64,000 nucleotides of DNA from Gordonia amarae NBRC 15530 (GCF_000241345.1 NZ_BAED01000046.1:124001-188000), one strand, 5' to 3'; numbered from the stretch's first letter, positions 16,942-25,482 are shown. A program made the numbers and translations. The notes: generated from the letters alone by a model not told the origin.

Positions 16942-18440
16942 TGTCACCCACCACCGACAGCCGCAGCCCCGGCGCGGGCCGGTGGCTCGGCCCTGTCCGG
17001 ACGCGGCTCACCCTGGTGGCCACGGCGGTGGTGATCGTGGCGATGGCGGTGGCCGCGGCCGGGATGCTGCTGACGATGCACCGCATCCTGATCCGGAACG
17101 CCGAGTCGGCCGGCGCCACCCGGGCGCAGCAACTCGCGCACGCGCTCGAGGCCGACGGCCTGCACGCGGTGACGCCGCTGATGCTGGCCCGCGACCCCAA
17201 TGTGTCCGACGTCGTGATCATCGACGCCGAGGGCGAGGTGCTCAAGTCCAGCGTGGTAGGTGTCCGGCCACTGCTGGGCAGTCTGCGGCCCGGGCAGACG
17301 AAGGTCGTCCGCGATATCCAGGTGGTCGGCCGGTACGACTACAAGTACACCGTCAGCGCGGTCGGGGTGCAGACCACCGACGGCCCGCTCACCGTGCTCG
17401 TCACCACCGATCAGGGACCGATCACCACCTCGGTGCTCACGGTGGCGTTCACCATCTGCCTGGTGTTCCCGGCCATCATCATCGCCGTCGCGTTGCTCAC
17501 CTACTTCCTTGTCGGCCGCGCGCTGCGGCCCGTCGACACCATCCGCAAGCAGGCCGACGCGATCTCCGGCGGCGACACCAGCCGGCGGCTGACCGTCCCC
17601 GCCACCGGCGACGAGATCGCCGAACTCGCGAGCACCATGAACGCGATGCTCGAGCGCATCGAGCATTCCCGCTCGCGGCAGCTGCAGTTCGTCAACGACG
17701 CCTCACACGAACTGAACAGCCCGCTGACCACTCTCGTCGGCCTGCTCGACCTGTCCCGGGCGACCGGGACGCCGATCGACGTCGACACCGTCGAGACGAT
17801 CATGCTCCCGGACGCCCTGCGCCTGAAGCAGCTCGTCGAGGACATGCTGGTCCTGGCCCGCGCCGACGAGAACGGCATGACCACCCGGATCCAGAGCGTC
17901 GATCTCGACGATGTGGTGCGTGCCGAGGTGACCCGGATGCGGGCGCTGGCCCCGGCCACGGTGTCGTCGGAGATCGTTCCCGCCCGCGTCGACGGCGATC
18001 CCGGGCAGCTCACCCGGGCCATCCGCAACATCGCCGACAACGCCGCCCGGCACACGCGGAACGAGTTGTCGCTGCGCATGTCCCGCGACGATCGGGAGCG
18101 CACCGTCGCGGTCACGATCGCCGACGACGGCCCCGGCATCCCCGACGCGGAGAAGGCGCGGGTGTTCGACCGGTTCGTGCGTCTGGACGCCGCCCGCGAC
18201 CGCGGGCAGGGCGGCTCGGGTCTGGGACTGGCGATCGTGACCGAGATCGTCCGCGTGCACCGCGGGCAGGTCGGCGTCGCCGACAATCCGGGCGGCGGGG
18301 CGGCGTTCACGATCACCCTGCCGCTGGCCACCGAGGATCCCGACAGTGGTTCCGAATCTGTTGTGGCAGAAGCCGTCTGGGATGACATCGGAGGGTCGGC
18401 AGCCGGCGGCCGTCCCGGGACGACGGGGCGCATAACATGA
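16941..18440 (+). CDS. Sensor histidine kinase (HAMP, HisKA, HATPase)
   Basis: 499 residues. A membrane helix at about 24-44, an extracytoplasmic sensor of about 125 residues, a second helix at about 170-190, then HAMP. The phosphorylation site is 'NDASHELNSPLTTL', a variant of the usual SHELRTPL in which Arg-Thr is replaced by Asn-Ser. The ATP-binding part has 'IRNIADNAARHT', 'VTIADDGPGIP' and 'GGSGLGLAIV'. Its likely partner is the OmpR-type regulator at 18491, which is encoded convergently on the other strand rather than in the same operon. The signal sensed is unknown. Confidence 0.88.
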   Translation: MSPTTDSRSPGAGRWLGPVRTRLTLVATAVVIVAMAVAAAGMLLTMHRILIRNAESAGATRAQQLAHALEADGLHAVTPLMLARDPNVSDVVIIDAEGEVLKSSVVGVRPLLGSLRPGQTKVVRDIQVVGRYDYKYTVSAVGVQTTDGPLTVLVTTDQGPITTSVLTVAFTICLVFPAIIIAVALLTYFLVGRALRPVDTIRKQADAISGGDTSRRLTVPATGDEIAELASTMNAMLERIEHSRSRQLQFVNDASHELNSPLTTLVGLLDLSRATGTPIDVDTVETIMLPDALRLKQLVEDMLVLARADENGMTTRIQSVDLDDVVRAEVTRMRALAPATVSSEIVPARVDGDPGQLTRAIRNIADNAARHTRNELSLRMSRDDRERTVAVTIADDGPGIPDAEKARVFDRFVRLDAARDRGQGGSGLGLAIVTEIVRVHRGQVGVADNPGGGAAFTITLPLATEDPDSGSESVVAEAVWDDIGGSAAGGRPGTTGRIT

Positions 18441-18490
18441 CCGGATCATCGAATCCCGTTGCCCTGGTCGATGTCTCGGGAAGCGCGCGC

Positions 18491-19180
18491 TCAGGACGTG
18501 TGCGCGCCGCCGTCGGCCGCCAGCCGGTAGCCGTGACCGCGGACCGTCTCGATCGCCTTGCGGCCGAACGGGGCGTCGACCCGGCGGCGCAGGTAGCTGA
18601 TGTAGACCTCCACCAGGTTGTCGTCGCCACCGGCGTCGGAGTCCCACACCGAGGCCAGGATGTCGGCCTTCGAGCGGACCTGCCCCTTGTGCCTCATCAG
18701 ATACTCCAGGACGGCGAATTCCCTTGGGGTCAAAACGAGTTCGGTATCCCCACGGTGGGCGGTATGAGCGCCCGGGTCGAGCGCCAGGTCACCGGCCGAC
18801 AGCACCGCCGGACGCTCGGGAGCCCCACGGCGGGCCAGTGCGCGCAGCCGGGCGATGAGCACCACCACCGAGAACGGTTTGGTGAGGTAGTCGTCGGCGC
18901 CGAGGTCGAGGGCGTCGGCGAGGTCGTATTCGCCGCTCTTGGCGGTGAGCATGAGCACCGGCGTCCACACCCGCTCGGCGCGCATCCGGCGGACCACCTC
19001 GTAGCCGTTGAGGCCGGGCAGCATGATGTCGAGCACGACCACGTCGAAGTGCGCACTCCGCGCGGCCTCGAGGCCGGTCACGCCGTCGCCGGCCACCTCC
19101 ACGACCCAGCCCTGCGACATGAGCGTCCGCCGGACGGTCTCGGCGACATTGCGGTCGTCTTCCACCAGCAGGATGCGCAT
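18491..19180 (-). CDS. OmpR/PhoB-family response regulator
   Basis: 229 residues. The receiver domain has 'MRILLVEDDRNVAETVRR', the phosphoacceptor Asp in 'FDVVVLDIMLPGLNGYEV' and Lys in 'YLTKPFS'. A winged-helix output domain follows ('ELVLTPREFAVLEYLM', 'VYISYLRRRVDAPFG'). The ATG at 19180 starts exactly at the receiver domain; the longer frame from 19231 does not. It converges on the histidine kinase with a 50-base gap and is divergent from the DtxR-like gene with only 35 bases between the starts, so these two promoters must overlap. Confidence 0.9.
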   Translation of the reverse strand: MRILLVEDDRNVAETVRRTLMSQGWVVEVAGDGVTGLEAARSAHFDVVVLDIMLPGLNGYEVVRRMRAERVWTPVLMLTAKSGEYDLADALDLGADDYLTKPFSVVVLIARLRALARRGAPERPAVLSAGDLALDPGAHTAHRGDTELVLTPREFAVLEYLMRHKGQVRSKADILASVWDSDAGGDDNLVEVYISYLRRRVDAPFGRKAIETVRGHGYRLAADGGAHTS

Positions 19181-19215
19181 GTCCTGACTTCTACCCCTTC
19201 TCACGGCAGGCCGGT

Positions 19216-19950
19216 ATGTACCAGCACTCAACCCTAACCGTCACACCCGGGGCCACGCCGCCGCCCGGCACGCCCCGGCTCGCCGAGGCGGTGTCGGAGA
19301 CGGCCGTCACCTATCTGCGGACCATCTACAACCTCGGCGAGGACGGCGTGCCCGCCCGCCGGGCCCGGCTGTGCGACCGGCTCGGGCTGTCGAGCCCGAC
19401 GGTGTCGCAGATGGTGGGGCGGCTGCAGGCCGACGGACTTGTCCGCGTGGCGCCCGACCGGCAGGTCCAACTCACCGGCGACGGCCTCGCGCTGGCGCTG
19501 TCGTCGACCCGCAAACACCGGTTGGCCGAACGGATCCTCGTCGACATGCTCGGCGTGCCGGTGCTCTCCGCGCATGCCGAGGCGTGCCGGTGGGCGCAGG
19601 TGATGAGCGACGAGGCCGCCGAGGGCGCGGCATCGGCGCTGGTCGGGCCGCTCGTGTCGCCGTGGGGCAACCCGATCCCGGAGGCCGGTGGCACCCTGCT
19701 GCCCGTCCCCGGCGCCACCCGGTTGCCGGAGCTGCCCCGTGCGGGCGGACCGGTATCGGGCCGGGTGCGCTGGGTGTCGGAGGACGCCCAGGCCGACGAC
19801 GGGTTCATGGCCGAACTCGTCGCCGCCTGCGTGGTGCCCGGGACGACGGTTGCGATCACCACGACGTGCACCGGCTACGCGCTGCGCGGTGTGGGCACCG
19901 TGCAGATTCCCCGCAAGCGGGCCCACACCGTCCAGGTCGATCTGGACTGA
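19216..19950 (+). CDS. DtxR-family regulator with altered metal site
   Basis: 244 residues: an N-terminal winged helix ('LSSPTVSQMVGRLQADGLV'), a dimerisation/metal domain and a C-terminal SH3-like domain. It aligns without gaps to DtxR/IdeR from 'TYLRTIYNL' to 'CRWAQVMSDE'. Ancillary-site ligands His101, Glu105 and His120 (DtxR H79, E83, H98) are kept, as is Cys124 (C102). Primary-site ligands are changed: Thr32 for M10, Ala127 for E105 and Gln128 for H106. DNA-contact residues Pro and Gln in the recognition helix are kept. It is therefore a DtxR paralogue that may bind DtxR-like operators with different or no metal control (inference). Confidence 0.85.
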   Translation: MYQHSTLTVTPGATPPPGTPRLAEAVSETAVTYLRTIYNLGEDGVPARRARLCDRLGLSSPTVSQMVGRLQADGLVRVAPDRQVQLTGDGLALALSSTRKHRLAERILVDMLGVPVLSAHAEACRWAQVMSDEAAEGAASALVGPLVSPWGNPIPEAGGTLLPVPGATRLPELPRAGGPVSGRVRWVSEDAQADDGFMAELVAACVVPGTTVAITTTCTGYALRGVGTVQIPRKRAHTVQVDLD

Positions 19951-19971
19951 TCGGCCACCGATCACCTCGGG

Positions 19972-20841
19972 TCAGGCATCCGCCCCGACCGGCGGCATCG
20001 AGTCCACGACCGCCTGACGCAGGTCCTCGATGCTCACCGTGGCCGTCGCCAGGACCGCGCGCGAGGCGTCGTCGGCGGTGTCGATGATGCCGATGAGCAG
20101 GTGGTGCGCGGTGAGTACGTGATCGCCGCGCTCGCGGGCGACGTTCACCGCCCCGCGCAGCGCCGACCGGGCGTCGGACCCGAAACGCATCCGGCCACCG
20201 CGTCCGCGCGGCCCGCGCCGGCCCCGGCCACCCTCCCAGGGGCCTTCCTCGTCACTTCCCGGCCCGAAACCACCGGGACCGAAACCAGCGGGACCGAAAC
20301 CACCGGGACCGAAACCACCGGGACCACGGCGGCCGCGGCCACCCCGCCACTCTCCGGGTTCTCCTTCCGCCCCAGGTCCTTCCGGACCGCAGCCCCGGCC
20401 ACCGGGACCGAAACCACCTGGGCCGAAATCACCGGGACCGGGCCGTCCGCGGCCCCGGCGCCGGTCGCCCCGGCCGTGCGGCCGCCGGCCCCAGCCGTCG
20501 GCGAGGTCGTCGCCGAACTTGCCGCGTACCGCCTCACGGACCTTGTCCAGGTCGATGCCGATGGCGCGCAGCGCCTCCCGGTCCTCGTCGTACCGTGCCG
20601 CCGCCTCCTGCGCGGGGTCGCCGACGCCGTGCTCGGCCCGGTAGGCCGATGCCGCGGCGCGGGCGCCGGCCAGTGTCAGACCACGTTCCCCGAGCAGTCC
20701 GAAGAGCGGGGCGCGGGCGTTGCAGAGCATCCCGAGGATGAGGTGGTCGTTGCCGAGGACGCGGTGGCCCAGGTCGCGGGCCTCCTGCTCGGCGAATCCG
20801 AATATCCAGCGGCGATCGTCTCGTGTGAATCGTTCAATCAT
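19972..20841 (-). CDS. Clp N-terminal domain protein with Gly/Pro/Phe-rich insert
   Basis: 289 residues. Residues 1-110 resemble the first Clp-N repeat ('GHRVLGNDHLILGMLCN'), and 220-289 the second ('ARERGDHVLTAHHLLIGIIDT'). Between them, residues 117-219 are low complexity: Arg/Gly tracts and GPGGF/GPAGF repeats encoded by a 15-base DNA repeat near 20262-20335. There is no AAA+ ATPase domain, so this is not a ClpC or ClpB protein but a free adaptor-like Clp-N protein. Its start overlaps the stop of the HTH gene by 4 bases, so the two form an operon. Role unknown; substrate binding or sequestration is plausible. Confidence 0.75.
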   Translation of the reverse strand: MIERFTRDDRRWIFGFAEQEARDLGHRVLGNDHLILGMLCNARAPLFGLLGERGLTLAGARAAASAYRAEHGVGDPAQEAAARYDEDREALRAIGIDLDKVREAVRGKFGDDLADGWGRRPHGRGDRRRGRGRPGPGDFGPGGFGPGGRGCGPEGPGAEGEPGEWRGGRGRRGPGGFGPGGFGPAGFGPGGFGPGSDEEGPWEGGRGRRGPRGRGGRMRFGSDARSALRGAVNVARERGDHVLTAHHLLIGIIDTADDASRAVLATATVSIEDLRQAVVDSMPPVGADA

Positions 20842-21113
20842 TGTTCTGTCTCCTTCCGGCCGTCTCGGCCGGTGTCCTGTGCGTGTTTCTGATGCACGGC
20901 CTGGCGGCTGACCTGCAGAACCTCTGCGATCTGCTGCCAGCTCCAGCCCGCCCTGCGGGCGTTGGCCACCTGCACCTCCTCGAGCCGGTCGGCCAGGGTG
21001 CGCAGGGCGCGCACCGCGCCGAGCCCGCGAAGCGGGTCGTCGTCGGCGGCCAGCCGGGCGAGGGTGTCGGAGGTCTCCTCCTGGGCGGTTCCATGGCTGG
21101 GATCGTCGTGCAT
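20838..21113 (-). CDS. Small helix-turn-helix protein upstream of the Clp-N gene
   Basis: 91 residues. A helical N-terminal half ('LRTLADRLEEVQVANARRAGW') leads into 'SWQQIAEVLQVSRQAVHQKH', a clear helix-turn-helix. Proteins of this kind are often encoded beside stand-alone Clp-N proteins in actinobacteria. The stop overlaps the next start by 4 bases (ATGA). A palindrome TTGTCAA-N6-TTGACAA covers its promoter at 21143-21162, so autoregulation is likely (inference). Confidence 0.75.
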   Translation of the reverse strand: MHDDPSHGTAQEETSDTLARLAADDDPLRGLGAVRALRTLADRLEEVQVANARRAGWSWQQIAEVLQVSRQAVHQKHAQDTGRDGRKETEQ

Positions 21114-21121
21114 GGTGTCAG

Positions 21122-21162
21122 GTTATATTGACGGTCCACTGATTGTCAATAATTGTTGACAA
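21122..21162 (-). promoter_or_regulatory. Promoter with overlapping palindromic operator
   Basis: On the minus strand TTGACA (21149-21144), a 16-base spacer and TATAAC (21127-21122) form a good -35/-10 pair. The inverted repeat TTGTCAA-N6-TTGACAA (21143-21149 and 21156-21162) covers the -35 element, so a bound repressor would block polymerase. The start codon of the HTH gene is 9 bases below the -10. Confidence 0.75.
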
Positions 21163-21315
21163 CACGATCCGCGCCGGGGATTCCCGGGTAGCGCGCGAAC
21201 CCCCGGCCCCCCTTTATCGGGGTGAATGTCCGAGGTCTCGCCTAATGTCGAACTCTGACGAACACTGCGACGCGCGCCCAGGGGTGGCGCGCCGGGGGAG
21301 ACGGAGGACCCAACG

Positions 21316-21969
21316 ATGACCGCATGCCGGATAGGCATCGTGGAGGACCACACGGTCGTGATCACCGGTCTGCGCCAGTTGCTCGACGGCGAACCAGGCC
21401 TCGACATCGTCGCGGCCGCCCCGACCGTCGGCGAACTCCTGGACACCGGGCAGGGCATCGACATGGCCATCCTCGACCTGCGGCTGCCCGACGGATCGTC
21501 CCCCGCCGCCAACGTCGCCGATCTGCACGCCGCCGGCATCACCCGGGTGCTCGTGTTCACCTCCGGCGAGGAGCCGTACCTGGTGCGCACCGCCGCCCGG
21601 GCCGGGGTGCTCGGGGTGGTCAACAAGGCCGAACGCGACGCCGTCATCGTCGACGCGATCCGCACCGCGTGCCGGGGCGAGATGGTCCGGTCGCTGGACT
21701 GGGCGATGGCCGTCGACGGCGACACCGAGTTCACCGCCGCCGCACTCAGCCCCCGGCAGCGCGAGGTGCTGAGCTTGTACGCATCCGGTGAATCGGCCGC
21801 CCGGGTGGCCGCGCTCACCGAGCTGTCGACGGACACGGTCAACGACTACCTCGGCCGTATCCGGCAGAAGTACGCCGAGCTCGGCAGACCCGCATCCACC
21901 AAGACCGACCTGTACCGACGAGCCCTGGAAGACGGATGGTTGCCGTTTCCCCGGCGACGGCGCAAGTAA
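21316..21969 (+). CDS. NarL/LuxR-family response regulator
   Basis: 217 residues. The receiver domain begins 'CRIGIVEDHTVVITGLRQLL', has the phosphoacceptor Asp in 'DMAILDLRLPDGSS' and the conserved Lys in 'GVVNKAERD'. The C-terminal LuxR-type HTH reads 'LSPRQREVLSLYASGESAARVAALTELSTDTVNDYLGRIRQKY'. A strong GGAGGA precedes the ATG. It is the first gene of a five-gene overlapping operon and the only DNA-binding protein in it, so both downstream kinases presumably act through it. Confidence 0.9.
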   Translation: MTACRIGIVEDHTVVITGLRQLLDGEPGLDIVAAAPTVGELLDTGQGIDMAILDLRLPDGSSPAANVADLHAAGITRVLVFTSGEEPYLVRTAARAGVLGVVNKAERDAVIVDAIRTACRGEMVRSLDWAMAVDGDTEFTAAALSPRQREVLSLYASGESAARVAALTELSTDTVNDYLGRIRQKYAELGRPASTKTDLYRRALEDGWLPFPRRRRK

Positions 21970-23159
21970 CCGCCGGGCGGCCCGACCACGCCGCCGAACT
22001 CCGCATCGAGCGGCTGTTCTCGATCTTCGTCGGCGCCGGCTATCTGGGCTACGTGCCGCTGTTGGCCGGCGCCGTCGCCGACACCGCCCACCACACGGAC
22101 CGCTGGTGGACACCGCTGGCCCTGCTGCTGGTCTTCGGCCCGGCGATCGTGCTGCTCGTGGCCGCGCTCACCCGGCACCGGACGGTGGCCCGCTGGGCGG
22201 CCCGCGGCGCCACCGCCGGATACATCGTCGCCACCTGCACCTTCGGCCTGGCCTGGGACGGACAACCGGTCGAGCACCTGTGGTTCCCGGCCATCCCCGG
22301 TGTCGCCGCGCTGGCCGCGGCCATCACCCTGCCGCCGGGCTGGGCGTTCACCGCGCTGTTCGCCACCGTCGTCCCGGCCAACATCTACCAGCACCTCACC
22401 CGCGAGCCCGGCCACACCGACAACCTGACGGTCACCATGCTGTTCTCGTTCTCGTTCGTGCTGCTGTTCCTGGCCGCGGCGATCGTCGCGGTGCGCACCG
22501 GGCGCATCCTGGACGCGACCCGGGCCAACGCTCACGCCGAGGCGGCGGCCGCCGCGGCCGCCGACGCCCGGCGCAGCCAGCGCAGCCACATCGACGCGCT
22601 GCTGCACGACTGGGTCATCTCGACGATGCTGGCGGCCGGACGACAGGGCAACACCGACTCCGTCCGCCGGCAGGCCGCGGTCACGCTCACCAAACTCGAC
22701 TCGGGACCGATCACACTGGCCCGGGTGCCCGCGGCCACCGCGATGGCGCAACTACGCGCCGGCGTCCTCGACGTCGACCTCACTCAGGCGATCACCGCCC
22801 GCGTCGACGCCGGTGCCGTCGACCCTCCCGCCGATGTCGTCGACGTCATCGACGCCGCGATCTGCGAGGCGGTCCGCAACAGCATCCTGCACGCCGGTCC
22901 CGGCACCACCCGCACCGTCGCACTGCACATCACCGACCGCGGCATCGACGCGACCGTCGCCGACGACGGCGCCGGATTCAGCCCCGGCGACGTCCCTCCG
23001 CACCGGCTGGGCCTGGCGGTCAGCGTCCTCGGACGACTGCGCGAACTCCCCGGCGGCAGCGCCGGCATCACCACCGCCCCGGGCGAGGGCACCACCGTCG
23101 ACCTGCACTGGGCCGACCCCGAATCGTATCCGCCGCCCGGCCGCCCGGGGACGCGATGA
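21936..23159 (+). CDS. NarL-type sensor histidine kinase (module 1)
   Basis: 407 residues. Six hydrophobic segments lie in the first 190 residues, with little extracellular sequence. A coiled Ala-rich linker leads to the H-box 'HIDALLHDWVISTMLAAGRQG' (His at about 224), then the ATPase domain: N-box 'EAVRNSILHAGPG', 'VADDGAGFSPGDVP' and 'HRLGLAVSVLGRL'. It overlaps the response regulator gene by 34 bases and the next gene by 4. It is closely similar in layout and motifs to the kinase at 24223, so the two arose by duplication. Confidence 0.82.
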   Translation: MVAVSPATAQVTAGRPDHAAELRIERLFSIFVGAGYLGYVPLLAGAVADTAHHTDRWWTPLALLLVFGPAIVLLVAALTRHRTVARWAARGATAGYIVATCTFGLAWDGQPVEHLWFPAIPGVAALAAAITLPPGWAFTALFATVVPANIYQHLTREPGHTDNLTVTMLFSFSFVLLFLAAAIVAVRTGRILDATRANAHAEAAAAAAADARRSQRSHIDALLHDWVISTMLAAGRQGNTDSVRRQAAVTLTKLDSGPITLARVPAATAMAQLRAGVLDVDLTQAITARVDAGAVDPPADVVDVIDAAICEAVRNSILHAGPGTTRTVALHITDRGIDATVADDGAGFSPGDVPPHRLGLAVSVLGRLRELPGGSAGITTAPGEGTTVDLHWADPESYPPPGRPGTR

Positions 23160-24226
23160 CACGGCAGCCCGGTCCCTCGGCGCAGATCTCGACGGGCGAT
23201 GTCCGCGAGTTACTCGGCATGAACACCCGCAACGCGCACCTGGTCGCCGCGTTCTTCCTGGTCGCGCTCACGGCCCAGCTCATCGTCTCCGTCCGGAGCG
23301 GCAGCGCCCTGCTGCCCGGCCTGGTGGTGCTGGTCCTGGTCGCGCTGGCCGCCACCGGGCTGCTCGCCATCCCCGCCGATCCGCTCCCCCACTGGTACGT
23401 GGCGGCCGTCGCCATCTGCGGGCCCGTCGCCGTCTACACCTCGCTGACCGACACGCCGCTGCCGCCCACCCGCCCCGAACAGACATGGCAGCTCGGCGCG
23501 TTCACCGCGGTCACCACCTACATGTGTGTACGCGGCCGGGCCGGTGCGGCGTGGCTGGTGCAGTGCCTGGTGGCGGGCACGTTCATGCTGTGGACAGAGC
23601 TACACGGTGACGGCGCCGCACAGGGCCTGGCGATGGCCGCCCTCAACTTCGGCCCACTGTTCATGGCAACCCTGTTCGCGTTCACCATCAGTCCGGCCGC
23701 GGCGAGCATCTACGAGCTACGCCGGCGCGCCGTCGAACGCAACGCCGCCCAGGTGGCCTCCCTTGCCGCCGTCGCCGAACACGACGCACAGATGCGCGCG
23801 CTCAACCACCAGGTGCGGCCGATGCTCGAACGGATCACCTGGCCCGCCCCGCTCACCGACTCCGAACGCGACGAGTGTCTCGCGCTGGAGGCCGCGCTCC
23901 GCGACGCCCTGCGGGCACCGATCCTCGCCCACCACGACCGCACCGCGCGGGCCGCGGCCAGGGCGCGCGACCGTGGCGTCACCGTCGTGATGGTCGACGG
24001 CCACGGCCTCGACGAGGTGACCGGTCCCGCCCGCGAGGACGTGCTGGACCGGCTGGCCGACGCCCTCGACACGGTGACCGCCGGGTCGATCATCATCCGG
24101 GTTCTGCCCCCGGGCCGTAACCTGGTCGCGACCGCCGTGATCGACCCCGACTCGGGCACCGCACCCGCGGGCAACTCGACCGGGCCGGCATCCCGGGCCA
24201 CCCGACTCGAATTCGCGATGCCATGA
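23156..24226 (+). CDS. Membrane partner protein of kinase module 1 (function unknown)
   Basis: 356 residues. About five hydrophobic segments occupy residues 28-190. A helical region follows ('SIYELRRRAVERNAAQVASLAAV', 'MRALNHQVRPMLERITWP') and then an alpha/beta-looking C-terminal domain ('RDRGVTVVMVDGHGLDE', 'IIIRVLPPGRNLVATAVI'). The size and membrane layout resemble the neighbouring kinases, but I see no phosphorylatable H-box and no N or G boxes, so it could be a degenerate kinase or sensor co-receptor. It has a paralogue at 25479. Both neighbours overlap it by 4 bases. Confidence 0.7.
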   Translation: MTRQPGPSAQISTGDVRELLGMNTRNAHLVAAFFLVALTAQLIVSVRSGSALLPGLVVLVLVALAATGLLAIPADPLPHWYVAAVAICGPVAVYTSLTDTPLPPTRPEQTWQLGAFTAVTTYMCVRGRAGAAWLVQCLVAGTFMLWTELHGDGAAQGLAMAALNFGPLFMATLFAFTISPAAASIYELRRRAVERNAAQVASLAAVAEHDAQMRALNHQVRPMLERITWPAPLTDSERDECLALEAALRDALRAPILAHHDRTARAAARARDRGVTVVMVDGHGLDEVTGPAREDVLDRLADALDTVTAGSIIIRVLPPGRNLVATAVIDPDSGTAPAGNSTGPASRATRLEFAMP

Positions 24227-25482
24227 CGCCGGCCACCTCCCCCGCCCCGATGGCGGGAACCCCGAACAGTGACATCCCGAACAGCGACATCCCGATCAGT
24301 GACATCCCGATCGGTGACACCCCGATCAGCGATGATGCCGCCGAGACCCGCATCGAGCGACTGTTCGGCATCGTCGTCGGCAGCTCCTACCTCGTGTACC
24401 TGATCATTCTCAGCCCGTCGATCGTCTCGAACACCGATCTGGTCGGCCGCTGGTGGACGGTGCCCGCGGTGGCGGTGGTGTTCGGGCCGCCGTTGATGTT
24501 GCTCGGCGCCGCGATCGGGCGGCACCGGCGTGTCGCCCGACTGGCCGCGACGGCCACGGCGTACGGCTACCTCGTCGCCGGGATCACCTGGCTGCTCGCC
24601 TGGAACCACGAGTCGTCGCCGGTGACGCTGTGGTATTCGATGGTGCCGGCGTTCGCCGCGCTGGCAGCGGCGATCGTCATGCCGGCCCGGGCGACCATCG
24701 GCTATCTGTGCGCGGCGGTCGTGCTCGCCTGCACCACCGAGTACCTGGCGCGCCCCGACGACAAGGCGGGGGTGCTGCCGCTGTCGGTCGCGTTCACCCT
24801 GTCGTTCACGCTGCTGTTCGTGGCCGCCGGGGTGATGACTCTGCGGACCGCGCGTCTGCTCGACGAGACCCGCACCGGCACCTACGCGGCCGCGGCCCAG
24901 ACCGCCGCGACGCTGGCCCGGCAAGCACATCGAAGCAAAATCGATGCGCTGCTCCATGATTGGGTGATCTCCACGCTGCTGGCAGCGGGCAGGCAGGGCA
25001 ACGTCGAGAGCGTCCGGCAGCAGGCGCTGATCACCCTCGACAAGCTCGACGCCCAGCCGCTCCCGGCCACCATGGTCCCGGTACGCGCCGCGCTGACCCA
25101 ACTGCGCGCCGGGGCACTCGCGGTGGATCTGTCGCCCCGGGTCGAAACCCTGACCCGCCCCGAGGCCGCCGGGTTGGCCATCCCCGCCGAAGTCGTAGAC
25201 GTGCTCGACGCGGCGGTCAGTGAGGCCGTCCGCAACTCGGTCCTGCACGCCGGGCCGGACGTCACCCGGCAGGTGACGCTCAGGGCCGACGCCCGATCGC
25301 TGACCGTCGACGTGCTCGACGACGGCTGCGGCTTCGACCCCGCCGCGGTTCCCCCACATCGACTGGGTGTGGCGGTCAGTGTCCTGCGCCGCGTCCGCGC
25401 GCTCGACGGTGGCGCCGCGCAGGTCGTGTCGGTGCCGGGCGCGGGTACCGCTGTCCATCTGTCCTGGGTGGTGCCCGGATGA
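24223..25482 (+). CDS. NarL-type sensor histidine kinase (module 2)
   Basis: 419 residues, a paralogue of the kinase at 21936: 'TRIERLFGIVVGSSYLVYL' starts the membrane part, the H-box is 'KIDALLHDWVISTLLAAGRQG' (His at about 245) and the ATPase domain has 'EAVRNSVLHAGPD', 'VLDDGCGFDPAAVP' and 'HRLGVAVSVLRRV'. The N-terminal cytoplasmic extension is made of repeats of the type S-D-I-P-I, encoded by five copies of a 15-base unit (24261-24335), absent from module 1. It overlaps both neighbouring genes by 4 bases. Confidence 0.82.
   Translation: MTPATSPAPMAGTPNSDIPNSDIPISDIPIGDTPISDDAAETRIERLFGIVVGSSYLVYLIILSPSIVSNTDLVGRWWTVPAVAVVFGPPLMLLGAAIGRHRRVARLAATATAYGYLVAGITWLLAWNHESSPVTLWYSMVPAFAALAAAIVMPARATIGYLCAAVVLACTTEYLARPDDKAGVLPLSVAFTLSFTLLFVAAGVMTLRTARLLDETRTGTYAAAAQTAATLARQAHRSKIDALLHDWVISTLLAAGRQGNVESVRQQALITLDKLDAQPLPATMVPVRAALTQLRAGALAVDLSPRVETLTRPEAAGLAIPAEVVDVLDAAVSEAVRNSVLHAGPDVTRQVTLRADARSLTVDVLDDGCGFDPAAVPPHRLGVAVSVLRRVRALDGGAAQVVSVPGAGTAVHLSWVVPG
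24261..24335 (+). repeat. 15-bp tandem repeat in kinase 2
   Basis: Five imperfect copies of CCCGAACAGTGACAT in frame, encoding the N-terminal repeat of the kinase. Copy number could change by slippage without shifting the frame. Confidence 0.9.

Noticed and set aside
21788-23155. The upstream part of the long frame that contains the partner 1 gene
   Set aside because: It is out of frame with kinase 1 and gives an Arg/Pro-rich sequence; only the part from the ATG at 23156 is real.
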